DNA from: Oligoflexus tunisiensis
GTDB taxonomy: Bacteria > Bdellovibrionota_B > Oligoflexia > Oligoflexales > Oligoflexaceae
Length of the DNA stretch: 64,000 nt
Reading direction: 5' to 3'
NCBI RefSeq assembly: GCF_001748245.1
Contig: NZ_BDFO01000001.1
Location: 6,477,346 to 6,541,345, forward strand
Made by a program: the position numbers and the translations under genes. This document shows, in pieces, positions 45,334 through 52,881 of the stretch. The notes below the pieces were generated by a model. That model did not search any database, was not told where the DNA came from, and saw only the letters and a list, made by a program, of their open reading frames with translations. Numbering within the stretch: the first letter of the stretch is position 1; every line of letters starts with the position of its first letter.

Positions 45334-45890
45334 CTGAAAGCTTGATTGGAGAGGTTTAAAAGCTGAAACGTCTTTTTCCAGTCAGCGCAGTATTGCCGTC
45401 CATAGTACGACTCGTCACAATTACCTTTCTTAAGCAGAGCCTCAGCATCGCGCTTCTTTGATCCAGCGGTATCGTAAGTCTTATCGCTGCCTTCATTGGC
45501 TTTTTCTTTATGAGCATTGAAAATACATTTGGCCATGGGGTCACCGCCCAGTTCGTCCTGGCCATAGTCTGCCCACACGCTTCCATCGCTGGGCTTGGAC
45601 GGCTCACCAGCCCAAGTGCCGCCATCTGACATTTTAATACCACCACCAACATCGCCATCATTTGATGAGGAGCCAGGAGTTTTGTGAGAGTTATTTTCAG
45701 ACGATTCATGAGATGGAGTCGAAGAGCTTCACTCTGCCTTGCTCGGCTTTTCCTCTTTCTTGGAAGTCTCAGGCTGGTAGCTCTTGTTCTTCAAAGGTTT
45801 GCCAGAACCTGTTATGCAATCAGGGGAACTTCTCTCGCAGTAGATGTCAGGGTTTACGTCCCCCAATTGTGGGTTATCATAACCAATCTT
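45332..45890 (-). pseudogene. Middle fragment of the interrupted exported-protein gene
   Basis: Directly after the right end of element 2, the minus strand continues as KIGYDNPQLGDVNPDIYC... for 53 codons, in frame with the N-terminal fragment once the element is removed. A TGA (45729-45731) then interrupts it. The same frame stays open beyond it: 32 Ser/Asn/Gly-rich residues, then from an ATG at 45632 SDGGTWAGEPSKPSDG and a Cys-containing region (MAKCIFNAHKEKANEG, CADWKKTF). This continues to the right end of element 1. The run of linker and domain without other stops suggests the TGA is a nonsense mutation in one longer gene. Alternatively the 45632 ATG starts a separate small protein. Function unknown. 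Confidence 0.7.
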
Positions 45891-46010
45891 TTGATGCCCT
45901 CCCCACGGCTAAAGCCGGGGGATTCCTAGCGCACTTCAGACGCTAGCGTATCGCACTCGATACGGAGAATGTTCAGCGCTGCGTTGATATCTCTATCGTG
46001 GATTGCCCCA
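45891..46010 (-). ncRNA. Candidate right-end guide RNA (reRNA) of element 2
   Basis: In IS200/IS605 systems the reRNA covers the tnpB 3' end and the right end, and the adjoining flank serves as guide. Two stems are visible: CTAGCG / CGCTAG (45926-45946) overlapping the tnpB stop codon, and the right-end hairpin (45901-45921). The scaffold would end with TCAA and the guide would start with AAGATTGGTTATGATAAC from the interrupted gene. The predicted target is thus the uninterrupted allele next to TTAC. The 5' limit is a guess. Confidence 0.4.
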
Positions 46011-46972
46011 CACTCGCAGCACACCCATTCCCTTATCGAGAGACCTTTCACTCCTTTCGGAGCGCTGGCTGGTATTGCTCGACAGCCAGAACAGGTTCTC
46101 GTTGTGTTGGCCTCATCGACCTCCACGTACCAACGCCCACGCGCACTCGCTTTATACTTGAGCATTGTTCTGAACATCGTCGTAGCGGCATCATATATGG
46201 ACTTGGCCATTTTCGTTTTGGCCAGCTTTTTTGCAGAGAGATTGCCGACAACTATGACCTTGTTTTCCTGCACAATCCTGGTTGACGCCTTGTGCAGATC
46301 ATCCATTCGCTTGTTTTTGATCTTTGCATGAATACCTTTGGCCTGCCGCTTCTTCTTTCCCTGCTGGGCCTTGACAAGCTTTCGCTCCATCATTCGATAG
46401 TAGCGGCCATTGGATACTTTCTGGCCATTGGATAGCGTCGCCGTTGACCTAAGACCAAGGTCTATGCCAACCGAGGCATAGACTTCGGGTGCTTTAACTT
46501 CATACTCGACCGAGATGCAAAGATACCAGCGGCCACGCGAATCCTCGCAGAATTCACCCGATCCATACCCGCCTTTGGCAGGCAGGCGCTCGGGCTGGAA
46601 CAGCTTCAGCTCATGCCCTGCATAGTGGACCATGCCGTCCTTAAAGGATATGCCTGTGCTCTTGAAGGGAATCCAACCAAGAGACTTTCTGCCACGCCAG
46701 CGAAGCTTCCGCTTCCTGGCTTTCTTTCTACGCAAGGCATACTCTGAGCATACTTCCTGGATCGTGGTCGAATTGATACCCAGCTCTTTCCCAGCGCCTT
46801 TGGTGAGTTTTTGCAGATCGAAACCGGAAAGCCAATCATTGTTATAGCGGATCGCATAGAGCGAAGTTTCGTTGCAATAATTCCATACATAATTCACCGC
46901 GTTCGCCATCTTTTTGAGATGCCTGGCGCTCGTTGAATCTTTGATACGAATTTTAATCGTTTTCGCTGCCAT
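45926..46972 (-). CDS. tnpB: TnpB-family protein with Gly in place of the RuvC-II Glu
   Basis: Protein of 348 aa, normal TnpB/OrfB length. N-terminal helix-rich region and wedge (about 1-160), then RuvC-I D171 in VGIDLGLRSTATLSNG. The RuvC-II strand reads VIVVGNLSAKKL, with G243 where canonical members have Glu (VVEDL). A zinc ribbon follows (CSGC...CCEC) and RuvC-III is intact (HDRDINAALN, D328). An extra acidic stretch VEVDEANTTRTC just before the ribbon could supply a relocated Glu, as described for some TnpB groups with rearranged sites; otherwise the protein may bind but not cut. The stop codon lies 35 bp from the right end. Start is ATG 46972. Confidence 0.9.
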   Translation of the reverse strand: MAAKTIKIRIKDSTSARHLKKMANAVNYVWNYCNETSLYAIRYNNDWLSGFDLQKLTKGAGKELGINSTTIQEVCSEYALRRKKARKRKLRWRGRKSLGWIPFKSTGISFKDGMVHYAGHELKLFQPERLPAKGGYGSGEFCEDSRGRWYLCISVEYEVKAPEVYASVGIDLGLRSTATLSNGQKVSNGRYYRMMERKLVKAQQGKKKRQAKGIHAKIKNKRMDDLHKASTRIVQENKVIVVGNLSAKKLAKTKMAKSIYDAATTMFRTMLKYKASARGRWYVEVDEANTTRTCSGCRAIPASAPKGVKGLSIREWVCCECGAIHDRDINAALNILRIECDTLASEVR

Positions 46973-47015
46973 GCTTCAGTTATAGCGACAACCTGTGAGA
47001 AGAAAAGCAAAAAGT

Positions 47016-47083
47016 GTTGCCCAGCTCCGCAGGGCAACGGCGGCTTATATCCCCCTGGCTGAAGCCAGGGGCTTAACGCCGCC
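47016..47083. repeat. Left-end hairpins of element 2
   Basis: Outer stem GGCGGC / GCCGCC (47039-47044, 47078-47083) encloses a perfect 9-bp stem CCCCTGGCT / AGCCAGGGG (47052-47060, 47063-47071). Next to it is a second hairpin GTTGCCC / GGGCAAC (47016-47022, 47032-47038). Such imperfect subterminal hairpins are what Y1 HUH transposases recognise. Confidence 0.8.
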
Positions 47084-47088
47084 TTTTG

Positions 47089-47892
47089 GTAATATTTTTC
47101 TCGCACTGCATTTATTTCTTTCTGCGTCAGCGGTCCCTTCTCTGTGGAAGTTCCCTTTTCACTACTACCGTTGACGCCCGCGCTTCCACCAATTTCAACG
47201 CTCGCAACACCACCACTCACACCAACAGTTCCGTTTACACCGACATCAGTGCCAGTTGTCGTCGCTGATGAAACAGTCCAGGAATTCGTTTCCCTCAGTT
47301 TTCTCTCAAATTCAACTTTTGCAACTGCATATTTTGTGCCTGCATAGTCTTGTGCCTCGTGTGACCAATCGTGCCTGTGCCAACCGACTTCTTTCGAGTG
47401 TGCGTAGGTTTGATGCCATATACCCGCCGTCCCTGGGCCGCCACCGTCCACCTGATGTGCGATTGGGTTTATTGCCAATTTCTTGACTTGTGCAGCTGCG
47501 GAATCCATACATCCCCTGGCCGAATCAGCAAGCCCTTTGTTCAGTATGTCTGAGGCACAATCAGCTGGATTTTTATAGCCGCCCATTTTGCAGAAAGTCA
47601 TCGCTGCAACGCGGTCGGATTCGGGCGTATTGGGATGCTCACTCCTTAAATCCTGCATCTCTGGCTGGTCAGAGTAACACTTCACGGCATCGACCGAGAC
47701 GCTCGGACCTCGTGAACCTATGATACCGCCAGGACCGGCACGAAGCTCTTCGGTCTTTTTGGCGGTAAACTCAGACCTGGCGGCTTCCGCGCTTACGCTG
47801 TCGTCACACTCTGCATAGAAAATCTGGTGACTATAGGCCGTTCCCGACATCATGGTTAATAGTGCAAGAGATATAAGTGTGTTTCTCTTCAT
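47089..47892 (-). pseudogene. N-terminal fragment of an exported protein interrupted by element 2
   Basis: Encodes 268 residues before the insertion. The signal peptide is ISLALLTMMSGTAYS. The mature part has several Cys residues (YAECDDS, VKCYSD, MTFCKMGGYKNPADC, RGCMDS) that could form disulfides. A Gly/Ser/Thr/Val-rich stretch (GTDVGVNGTVGVSGGVASVEIGG) and a charged helix ending KEINAVREKYY come last. The frame runs on into the element as 60-odd meaningless residues. I do not recognise the family; the intact protein would have been about 530 aa if all three fragments belong together. ATG 47892 is preceded by AGGTG. Base composition is lower in GC than flanking genes. The 298 bp upstream (47893-48190) must hold the promoter; nothing else is seen there. 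Confidence 0.75.
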
Positions 47893-48190
47893 GTCTAGCA
47901 CCTTTGGTCCTTTATTGGCTCACGCTTTGGCTGAACTACACTAAAATGACAACACAAGAGCAGCTGCACATGTCTTGTCGCACCTTAGTCTTGCCCTGCA
48001 AAGGGTTCAAGCGTTTTCAGCCATGAATAATGAATCTTAACTAGGGTTTAACGGTGAGCGATAGACAGAATAACGGCGAGAGTCGGAAAGGACATTGGAA
48101 CATCCAGCGCTTCAGCTGGTGCCTGATATGTCTGAGCGGGAATAACCATCTAGCAGCTACCAGCCACGAAAATGCAGAAAAAAGTCAAAT

Positions 48191-49483
48191 TTATTCCAGA
48201 TACTCTGCTTCACAAAGATTTTGATAAGCAGCCAGCGTGCTCAAAGACGTTCGGATAAATCTGCAGGCATCCCGCAGCAGCTGCTCCTGGTTGAATGACC
48301 ATAGACGAATATAGCCCGTCTCGTCCGCAGATAAGAGACGCCCATCTTCAGTAAATTGGAGGGACTTGACAGCAGAACTATGAGCGTTGAGGGTCTGTAT
48401 CGTTCCTCTATTCACATCGAGAAGCGCAAATTTTCCTGAGCCGATGGAAAATGCAAGGCGGGATCCTTTAGAATCGAAAGCAAGGGAGGCCATAGCATGA
48501 GTGCCAAAATTCCTGCTGAACTTCAGAGAGCCATCTCGAGCAAAGAGCTTAAGATTACCATTATGGTCGCCCACACCTATCAACGAAGCACCCAAACTGA
48601 CTTCGATATTACGGATCGTTGTTTCCACTTTGTTCGAAAATATAAGATGCAGATGGGTATTTTTGAGGCGCAACAATGATATGGCATTGCCATCACTGAC
48701 AACCAGTTCAGGTTCGCTTTGACTCTCGATTTGATTCAGCCATTTCACGCTGTGCAAAAATTCGCCATTGAATTCAGCAAGCTTAATTAGTGATCCAGGC
48801 GCGTCGACGCGATAGACGTGGAGTTTTTTCTCGAGGACAGCTATCAGGTTAAGGCTCGGATGTTCATCAATATCCCGTACAGCGCCCGAAAACGATCGGT
48901 CGCTCGCCAGAAGCTGGCCTGTCATGTCCCAAAGACGAATTTCCCTCACATCTCTTCGATCATCAGTTATGGTATGATCGCCGCTTCCTGTCACGATATA
49001 GGGTGAATTTTTCAAAAACAAAGCATTGCTTACCGCTGATTCATGGTCCAGCTTTGTTTTCAGGTCGCCTGTCCACACATTCCAGAGTTTTGCACTCTGG
49101 TCAGCGCCTGCCGTCAGCACGGACTCGCCCTTTTCATCCAAGCGTAGATCCAGGATCTGACCCTCATGGGCCGCAATTGATCGGTGCTGCATCCCTCCAT
49201 CACGCAGGTTCCAAATATCGATCTGTCCATTCTCACTGCTCGACACCACCAACTCGCTCTTCGCATCGATGCGGGCTTGTTTCAAGGAGCTTGTGTAGGG
49301 CAGATTTGTCTTTAAACTTGGAATCAAACTATCGACCGCGTATATTCCCAAGTGGTTATCCTGCCTGCCAACCACGAAATGCTTATCGGATTCATCAAAG
49401 CGAATGGCGACAAAAGCTGGAAGCTCTTCTCTTGCGAAGCCTCCTGAATGGAAACTTGAACTCGAAAAGCTTTTTGAAGCAAG
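48191..49483 (-). pseudogene. WD40-repeat part of a lipoprotein gene split by a frameshift
   Basis: The open frame encodes at least seven WD40-like blades, for example IDIWNLRDG, AKLWNVWTG, EIRLWDMTG, NLKLFARDG and YIRLWSFNQ, so it forms a beta-propeller. The only start codon in frame is GTG 49375, which would cut through a blade; the blade's missing strands (REELPAFVAIRFDESDKHFVV) lie upstream in the same frame back to the TGA at 49484-49486. The preceding lipoprotein frame overlaps this by 160 bp. A single -1 shift near 49435 joins them. I therefore read the two as one gene of about 570 codons with a one-base loss, or with recoding. The gene could act as a surface-anchored scaffold. Confidence 0.7.
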
Positions 49484-49920
49484 TCATCTCCACCTTGAGT
49501 GAAATGCAAGGGCAGTTGAAGCAATTTTTTATTGGTAAAAATCTCAGATTCACAGTGCCGAGCGGTCTTTAAATCACCGATATTCTTTAATCTGATATCA
49601 CGATCACTTTGATTCTTGCCATATACGGCGCCAAATTTAGTTAAGGCTGAACTGATAACAACTGTCTCATGGAATTCGTCGACCTGAACACAGCCCTTCT
49701 CGGTCATCTTCAATGCCTCAGGCAGAGCTGACGACGGCTTTAATCCAACAGCCTTCAGGTCAGAGGGCAAGGATAGGCCATCCCCTGGATGGACCTTGAT
49801 CCACAATGCTGAGTCAATCGACGGACCACAGCTCAAAACAGCCGAATCCAAGGCGTCAGACAGCTTCTGGCAAGCGATTTGAGTGCAGAAGATCGTCAGA
49901 AATAACAATATCTTGTTCAT
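49324..49920 (-). pseudogene. Lipoprotein N-terminal part of the split WD40 gene
   Basis: Starts with a lipoprotein signal, MNKILLFLTIFCTQIACQ (C17). The following about 140 residues are an unrecognised domain with two further Cys residues (LSCGPS, GCVQVD). From about residue 160 the coding quality falls (LLSPFALMNPISISWLAG), while the other frame resumes a WD40 blade, so real coding probably changes frame in about 49380-49480. If translation truly ends at 49324, the product would be a 198-aa lipoprotein and the WD40 gene would lack a sound start. Confidence 0.65.
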
Positions 49921-49998
49921 TGATACGTCCTGCTAAACATTAGGCGTCATTTTGCGAGCAGAGTCGCCTTATGATTGCCACCAATTGCTGACCTTGCG

Positions 49999-50056
49999 CA
50001 TGGGATATACCACAATGACTATCCCATGTATAGACAAAATTTATCTTATTTTTCAA
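49999..50056 (-). promoter_or_regulatory. Promoter with an adjacent 9-bp palindrome upstream of the lipoprotein-WD40 gene
   Basis: On the minus strand TTGAAA (50056-50051) and TATACA (50032-50027) are 18 bp apart, a fair sigma70 promoter about 110 bp before the ATG. Starting at the -10 box is a perfect inverted repeat, CATGGGATA-N12-TATCCCATG (49999-50028), placed as a repressor operator would be. No regulator gene is adjacent. Confidence 0.45.
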
Positions 50057-50405
50057 ATAGATACATTCCTTGCCTGCTCAGCTTGGGCGAGATCTGGACG
50101 GCATACTACATGGGGAGGCTGAAAAAGCAAATTGCCACTTAAAAGGATGAGCCATCAGCTGTCCCTTCTGCTCTGTTCAACGAAGACCATGAAAGCCAAT
50201 CGATATGGGGTCTGACGTTTCTGGTCTGACAAGAATTCCGGGTATGTGGTGTCTCAATCGTGGATCAAGGACTGAAATGATAGGGGTAGGCCACGCTGGC
50301 ACTTTTCAGCTGCTCAAGGCTATTCCCTGCAAGCCTGAAATCGGAAGTTCATGACAAAGTATTGGTGTTAACTCAGAGTCGCCGGGACCAAGACAGAATT
50401 GAACT
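50057..50405. other. Intergenic region with no recognised feature
   Basis: About 350 bp between the WD40 gene promoter and the kinase stop codon. Reading both strands I see no convincing gene, hairpin terminator or repeat. Small open frames here are shadows. Confidence 0.5.
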
Positions 50406-51344
50406 CTATTTGCGTTCATGCCCCGCATAAATATCCTGGACATACTTATCCGGAAGCGGCGCAGCGAGTTCTCCGTCAGCCAGAAACTGGCGGATGGCAT
50501 AGCGGGAATAGCGGATATCAAACTTCTTGAGGATCTTGTAGACATCCACGATCATCGATTCCGCATTTTTATACCGGCTGCCGAGTTTGAATTTTAAAGC
50601 CTTCTTAAGCAGATGGCGCAGCATGGACTGCATGCGACGATCATCACAGCGAATGGCCGAGAAGTCGATATTCTTCATCGAGGACAGAATCTCATCGCGT
50701 TTCTTGCTGGCCTTCACCGCTTTTTCACCAGTCACCATTTCAAAGAGCAGAAGCCCAACACAGTAAAGATCGGACTGAGGTGAAATCGAGGACTCCACCA
50801 CATGCTCCGGTGAATAATAGCCCGGGGTTCCGACCATGTAGTTCTTGTAGTTTTCCACTTCCCCATTGCACGCCAGACCAAAGTCAGTCAGCAGCACTTT
50901 GCCGGTATTGGAGATAAGAACGTTGGGACTGGAAAGGTCGGAGTGAATGGTGTCGTGAAGATGCAGATAGTCGATCCCCTGCAGAATATCGATCGCCACA
51001 CAAAGAGCCACCAGGGGAGGCAGCTTTCCGAAGTGTCGCATCATCTTGTAGAGCGACCAGCCGTCGATGAATTCGGTGACGATATAGCAGTGGGGTGGAT
51101 TAAAGCTCGCATCAATATATTCCACGATGTGCTTGTGCTTCAGGCGGGCCACGATCAGCAGCTCGCGATGAAAAATCCCGAGGAACTTTCTGCTCTCCTG
51201 ATAACGATCATGCAGAATTTTGACCGCAACAGCCCGACCGGTCCTGGGATCGGTTGAACGGAAGACGCGCCCGAGGCCGCCTGCTCCCACCTCGTATTCG
51301 ACGACGTAGGGCCCAATTTTTGTCACGGGATCCGGTGACGACAT
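50406..51344 (-). CDS. Hanks-type serine/threonine protein kinase
   Basis: Cytoplasmic kinase of 312 aa consisting almost solely of a kinase domain (about 8-270) with a short helical tail. The P-loop is YEVGAGGLGRVF, the lysine VAVKIL, the catalytic loop IHSDLSSPNVL (D136, with Ser in place of Arg, a non-RD kinase), then LTDFGLA and the APE-equivalent GTPGYYSPE. All catalytic residues are kept. Non-RD kinases usually do not need activation-loop phosphorylation. No membrane helix or PASTA domain is present. The gene follows the 147-aa gene at 51446 on the same strand, by 101 bp, so they may be linked. Confidence 0.92.
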   Translation of the reverse strand: MSSPDPVTKIGPYVVEYEVGAGGLGRVFRSTDPRTGRAVAVKILHDRYQESRKFLGIFHRELLIVARLKHKHIVEYIDASFNPPHCYIVTEFIDGWSLYKMMRHFGKLPPLVALCVAIDILQGIDYLHLHDTIHSDLSSPNVLISNTGKVLLTDFGLACNGEVENYKNYMVGTPGYYSPEHVVESSISPQSDLYCVGLLLFEMVTGEKAVKASKKRDEILSSMKNIDFSAIRCDDRRMQSMLRHLLKKALKFKLGSRYKNAESMIVDVYKILKKFDIRYSRYAIRQFLADGELAAPLPDKYVQDIYAGHERK

Positions 51345-51445
51345 GGACCTGTTGCTCCTGCACGGATTATCTCACCGTCCCTATCGGAGATTTCCGAGTG
51401 AAGTTAAAGGGTCATCCGTCGCAGGTCATTGGTGGTTTGGGGCAA

Positions 51446-51889
51446 TCAGGTCAGAAGTTTCAAACCTTCCGTATACTTGTAGCCGAGGCTGTCGAGGCGC
51501 CCCAGGATCTCGTCATAGAAGTGATCGGCATAGAATCCCAGAAGACCGATGCAAGTGCAGAAAGATTCATAGCAAAATTGCTTATTAAAGACTTCAAGGC
51601 CCATTTCAATGCGGCCCTGCTCACAGAGGCTGAGACGGACCATGGAACTGCGGCCATTGAGTTCCAAAAGGCAGCGGGCGATTTCCGGCCAGCTTTCCCA
51701 ATCGATTTCCAGCCCCAGATAGGGCTCGATATGAAAGGAAATCCACGTATCGGTAAGATTGATGCGCAGAGGGAATGAGCGATCCTGGCCCTGGAATCCG
51801 GTCATCCATTCGTGAGCGCCGATGCTGCGAAACGTCCAGCCGTATGTTGCCAGATAATCTTCAAGTAACGGACCGGTACATCGCTCCAT
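51446..51889 (-). CDS. Small conserved-looking protein, possibly YbjN/secretion-chaperone-like
   Basis: Protein of 147 aa, acidic, with alternating strands and helices: WISFHIEPYLGL, WPEIARCLLELNGRSSMVRLSLCEQGRIEMGLEV, then FYADHFYDEILGRL. This order (beta meander, helix with LLxLNG, further strands, C-terminal helix) resembles the YbjN / type III chaperone-like fold, but I cannot prove it. It lies upstream of the kinase on the same strand and could be its partner or substrate. It diverges from the alpha/beta hydrolase gene. Confidence 0.65.
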   Translation of the reverse strand: MERCTGPLLEDYLATYGWTFRSIGAHEWMTGFQGQDRSFPLRINLTDTWISFHIEPYLGLEIDWESWPEIARCLLELNGRSSMVRLSLCEQGRIEMGLEVFNKQFCYESFCTCIGLLGFYADHFYDEILGRLDSLGYKYTEGLKLLT

Positions 51890-51969
51890 TGCTAGCCAAG
51901 CCCCTTTAATAATATATTGATCAGGCTATCGAGGAACGTTGACTTCGTCAACCCAAGGAAAGCAGGAGA

Positions 51970-52881
51970 TTGTTGAACTTGAATCCTATCGTGCTGCAAA
52001 CGGGAACACCTTTGCCCAAAGCCTTGCAAGCCGAGCTCGACACTCTGGGCGCTTCCTACACAGAAGGACTGTGCCACGATCCGGATGCGGAGTCACAAAC
52101 CAGATTTCATTTCTTTCGCCCGGCCCAGACGCAAACCCGGGTGTGTACCGTGCTTTTTCATGGCACGGGGAATGATGCGCTGTTCTGTTGGGAAAATTTA
52201 ATCCTTGATCTTTTGAAAAGCGGACGCGCCGTGCTCACATTTGATCTGCCGGGTCACGGCCGCAGCAGCACCACCATTCTCAATGAATCGACCTTCGCGC
52301 GCACGGGGACTTTTCTTCCGAAGCTTCTTGCCAGACTTTGTCCCGAGTGTTCGGAGCGGGAGGCCATCGGCTACAGTCTGGGGGCACTGGCCGCGCTCCG
52401 GCTGGTGGCCCGTGATCCAAAGCCATGGCGCGCGCTCGTCCTGATGGCTCTCCCTGAGCGGGTATCCCTGACTTCCCTTTTTATGGTGATCGAAGCTCTG
52501 AGCTTTTTACAGAAAGGCTGGTGGCAGCAGTTCAGGCGCTATGGATGGGATGCGAGCTTTCCCGCCTTTGCTTCGGTCCGCCGCAAGCGTTTTCCGATTC
52601 GCCTGGACCCGAGCCTTCGCATGAGCTACCCCGAGTTTGTAGAGCGCCTTCTGCATAAGACGGATGGGAGAGCGGAACTTCAGGCGATCCAGGTTCCGAC
52701 GCTGTTGCTCTATGGAACCCGGGATCAACTCGCGAGAGCGGCTTATGGGCAGGAGCTGTCCGCGTCCTGTCAGCTTGTGTCAGGCGCGAATCATTTTCTT
52801 TTGCCCCTGGCGGCATCGACGATCATACTCCGCTGGCTTACCTCTCCACCGCACCCTGCTGCGCATTCAGTTCCTCGATAA
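51970..52881 (+). CDS. Alpha/beta hydrolase
   Basis: Protein of up to 303 aa. The oxyanion-side motif is LFHGTGND, followed by TFDLPGHGRSS, the nucleophile elbow GYSLGAL (GxSxG), an acid in GTRDQLA and the His in GANHFLLP, giving a full catalytic triad. A cap region with aromatic residues lies at about 175-225. Substrate is unknown. The start is uncertain: several TTG codons (51970, 51973, 51979) lie after AGGAG and no ATG fits. The 3' end overlaps by 44 bp the convergent lipoprotein gene. Confidence 0.88.
   Translation: MLNLNPIVLQTGTPLPKALQAELDTLGASYTEGLCHDPDAESQTRFHFFRPAQTQTRVCTVLFHGTGNDALFCWENLILDLLKSGRAVLTFDLPGHGRSSTTILNESTFARTGTFLPKLLARLCPECSEREAIGYSLGALAALRLVARDPKPWRALVLMALPERVSLTSLFMVIEALSFLQKGWWQQFRRYGWDASFPAFASVRRKRFPIRLDPSLRMSYPEFVERLLHKTDGRAELQAIQVPTLLLYGTRDQLARAAYGQELSASCQLVSGANHFLLPLAASTIILRWLTSPPHPAAHSVPR

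Larger units (their letters stand above)
45891..47088 (-). mobile_element. IS200/IS605-family tnpB-only element 2 (1198 bp, ends resolved)
   Basis: Left end on the minus strand follows a 5' TTAC (47089-47092); right end closes with TCAA (45891-45894). These are the same flank and end tetramers as in IS608 of Helicobacter. The left end folds into a compound hairpin (47039-47083) and the right end into CCCC-a-CGGC-taaa-GCCG-GGGG (45901-45921). It encodes only tnpB, so mobilisation would need a tnpA elsewhere. As is usual for this family there is no target duplication. Removing 45891-47088 joins ...REKYY to KIGYDNPQ... exactly in frame, strongly supporting these ends. Confidence 0.88.

Noticed and set aside
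45356..45709. Alternative minus-strand frame next to the middle pseudogene fragment
   Set aside because: The neighbouring frame continues the upstream fragment and has linker and Cys motifs; this one does not look like a protein.
45891..47088. A tnpA gene within the element
   Set aside because: Only one coding frame, tnpB, fits; no HUH motif or Tyr-containing small transposase is encoded in the element or beside it.
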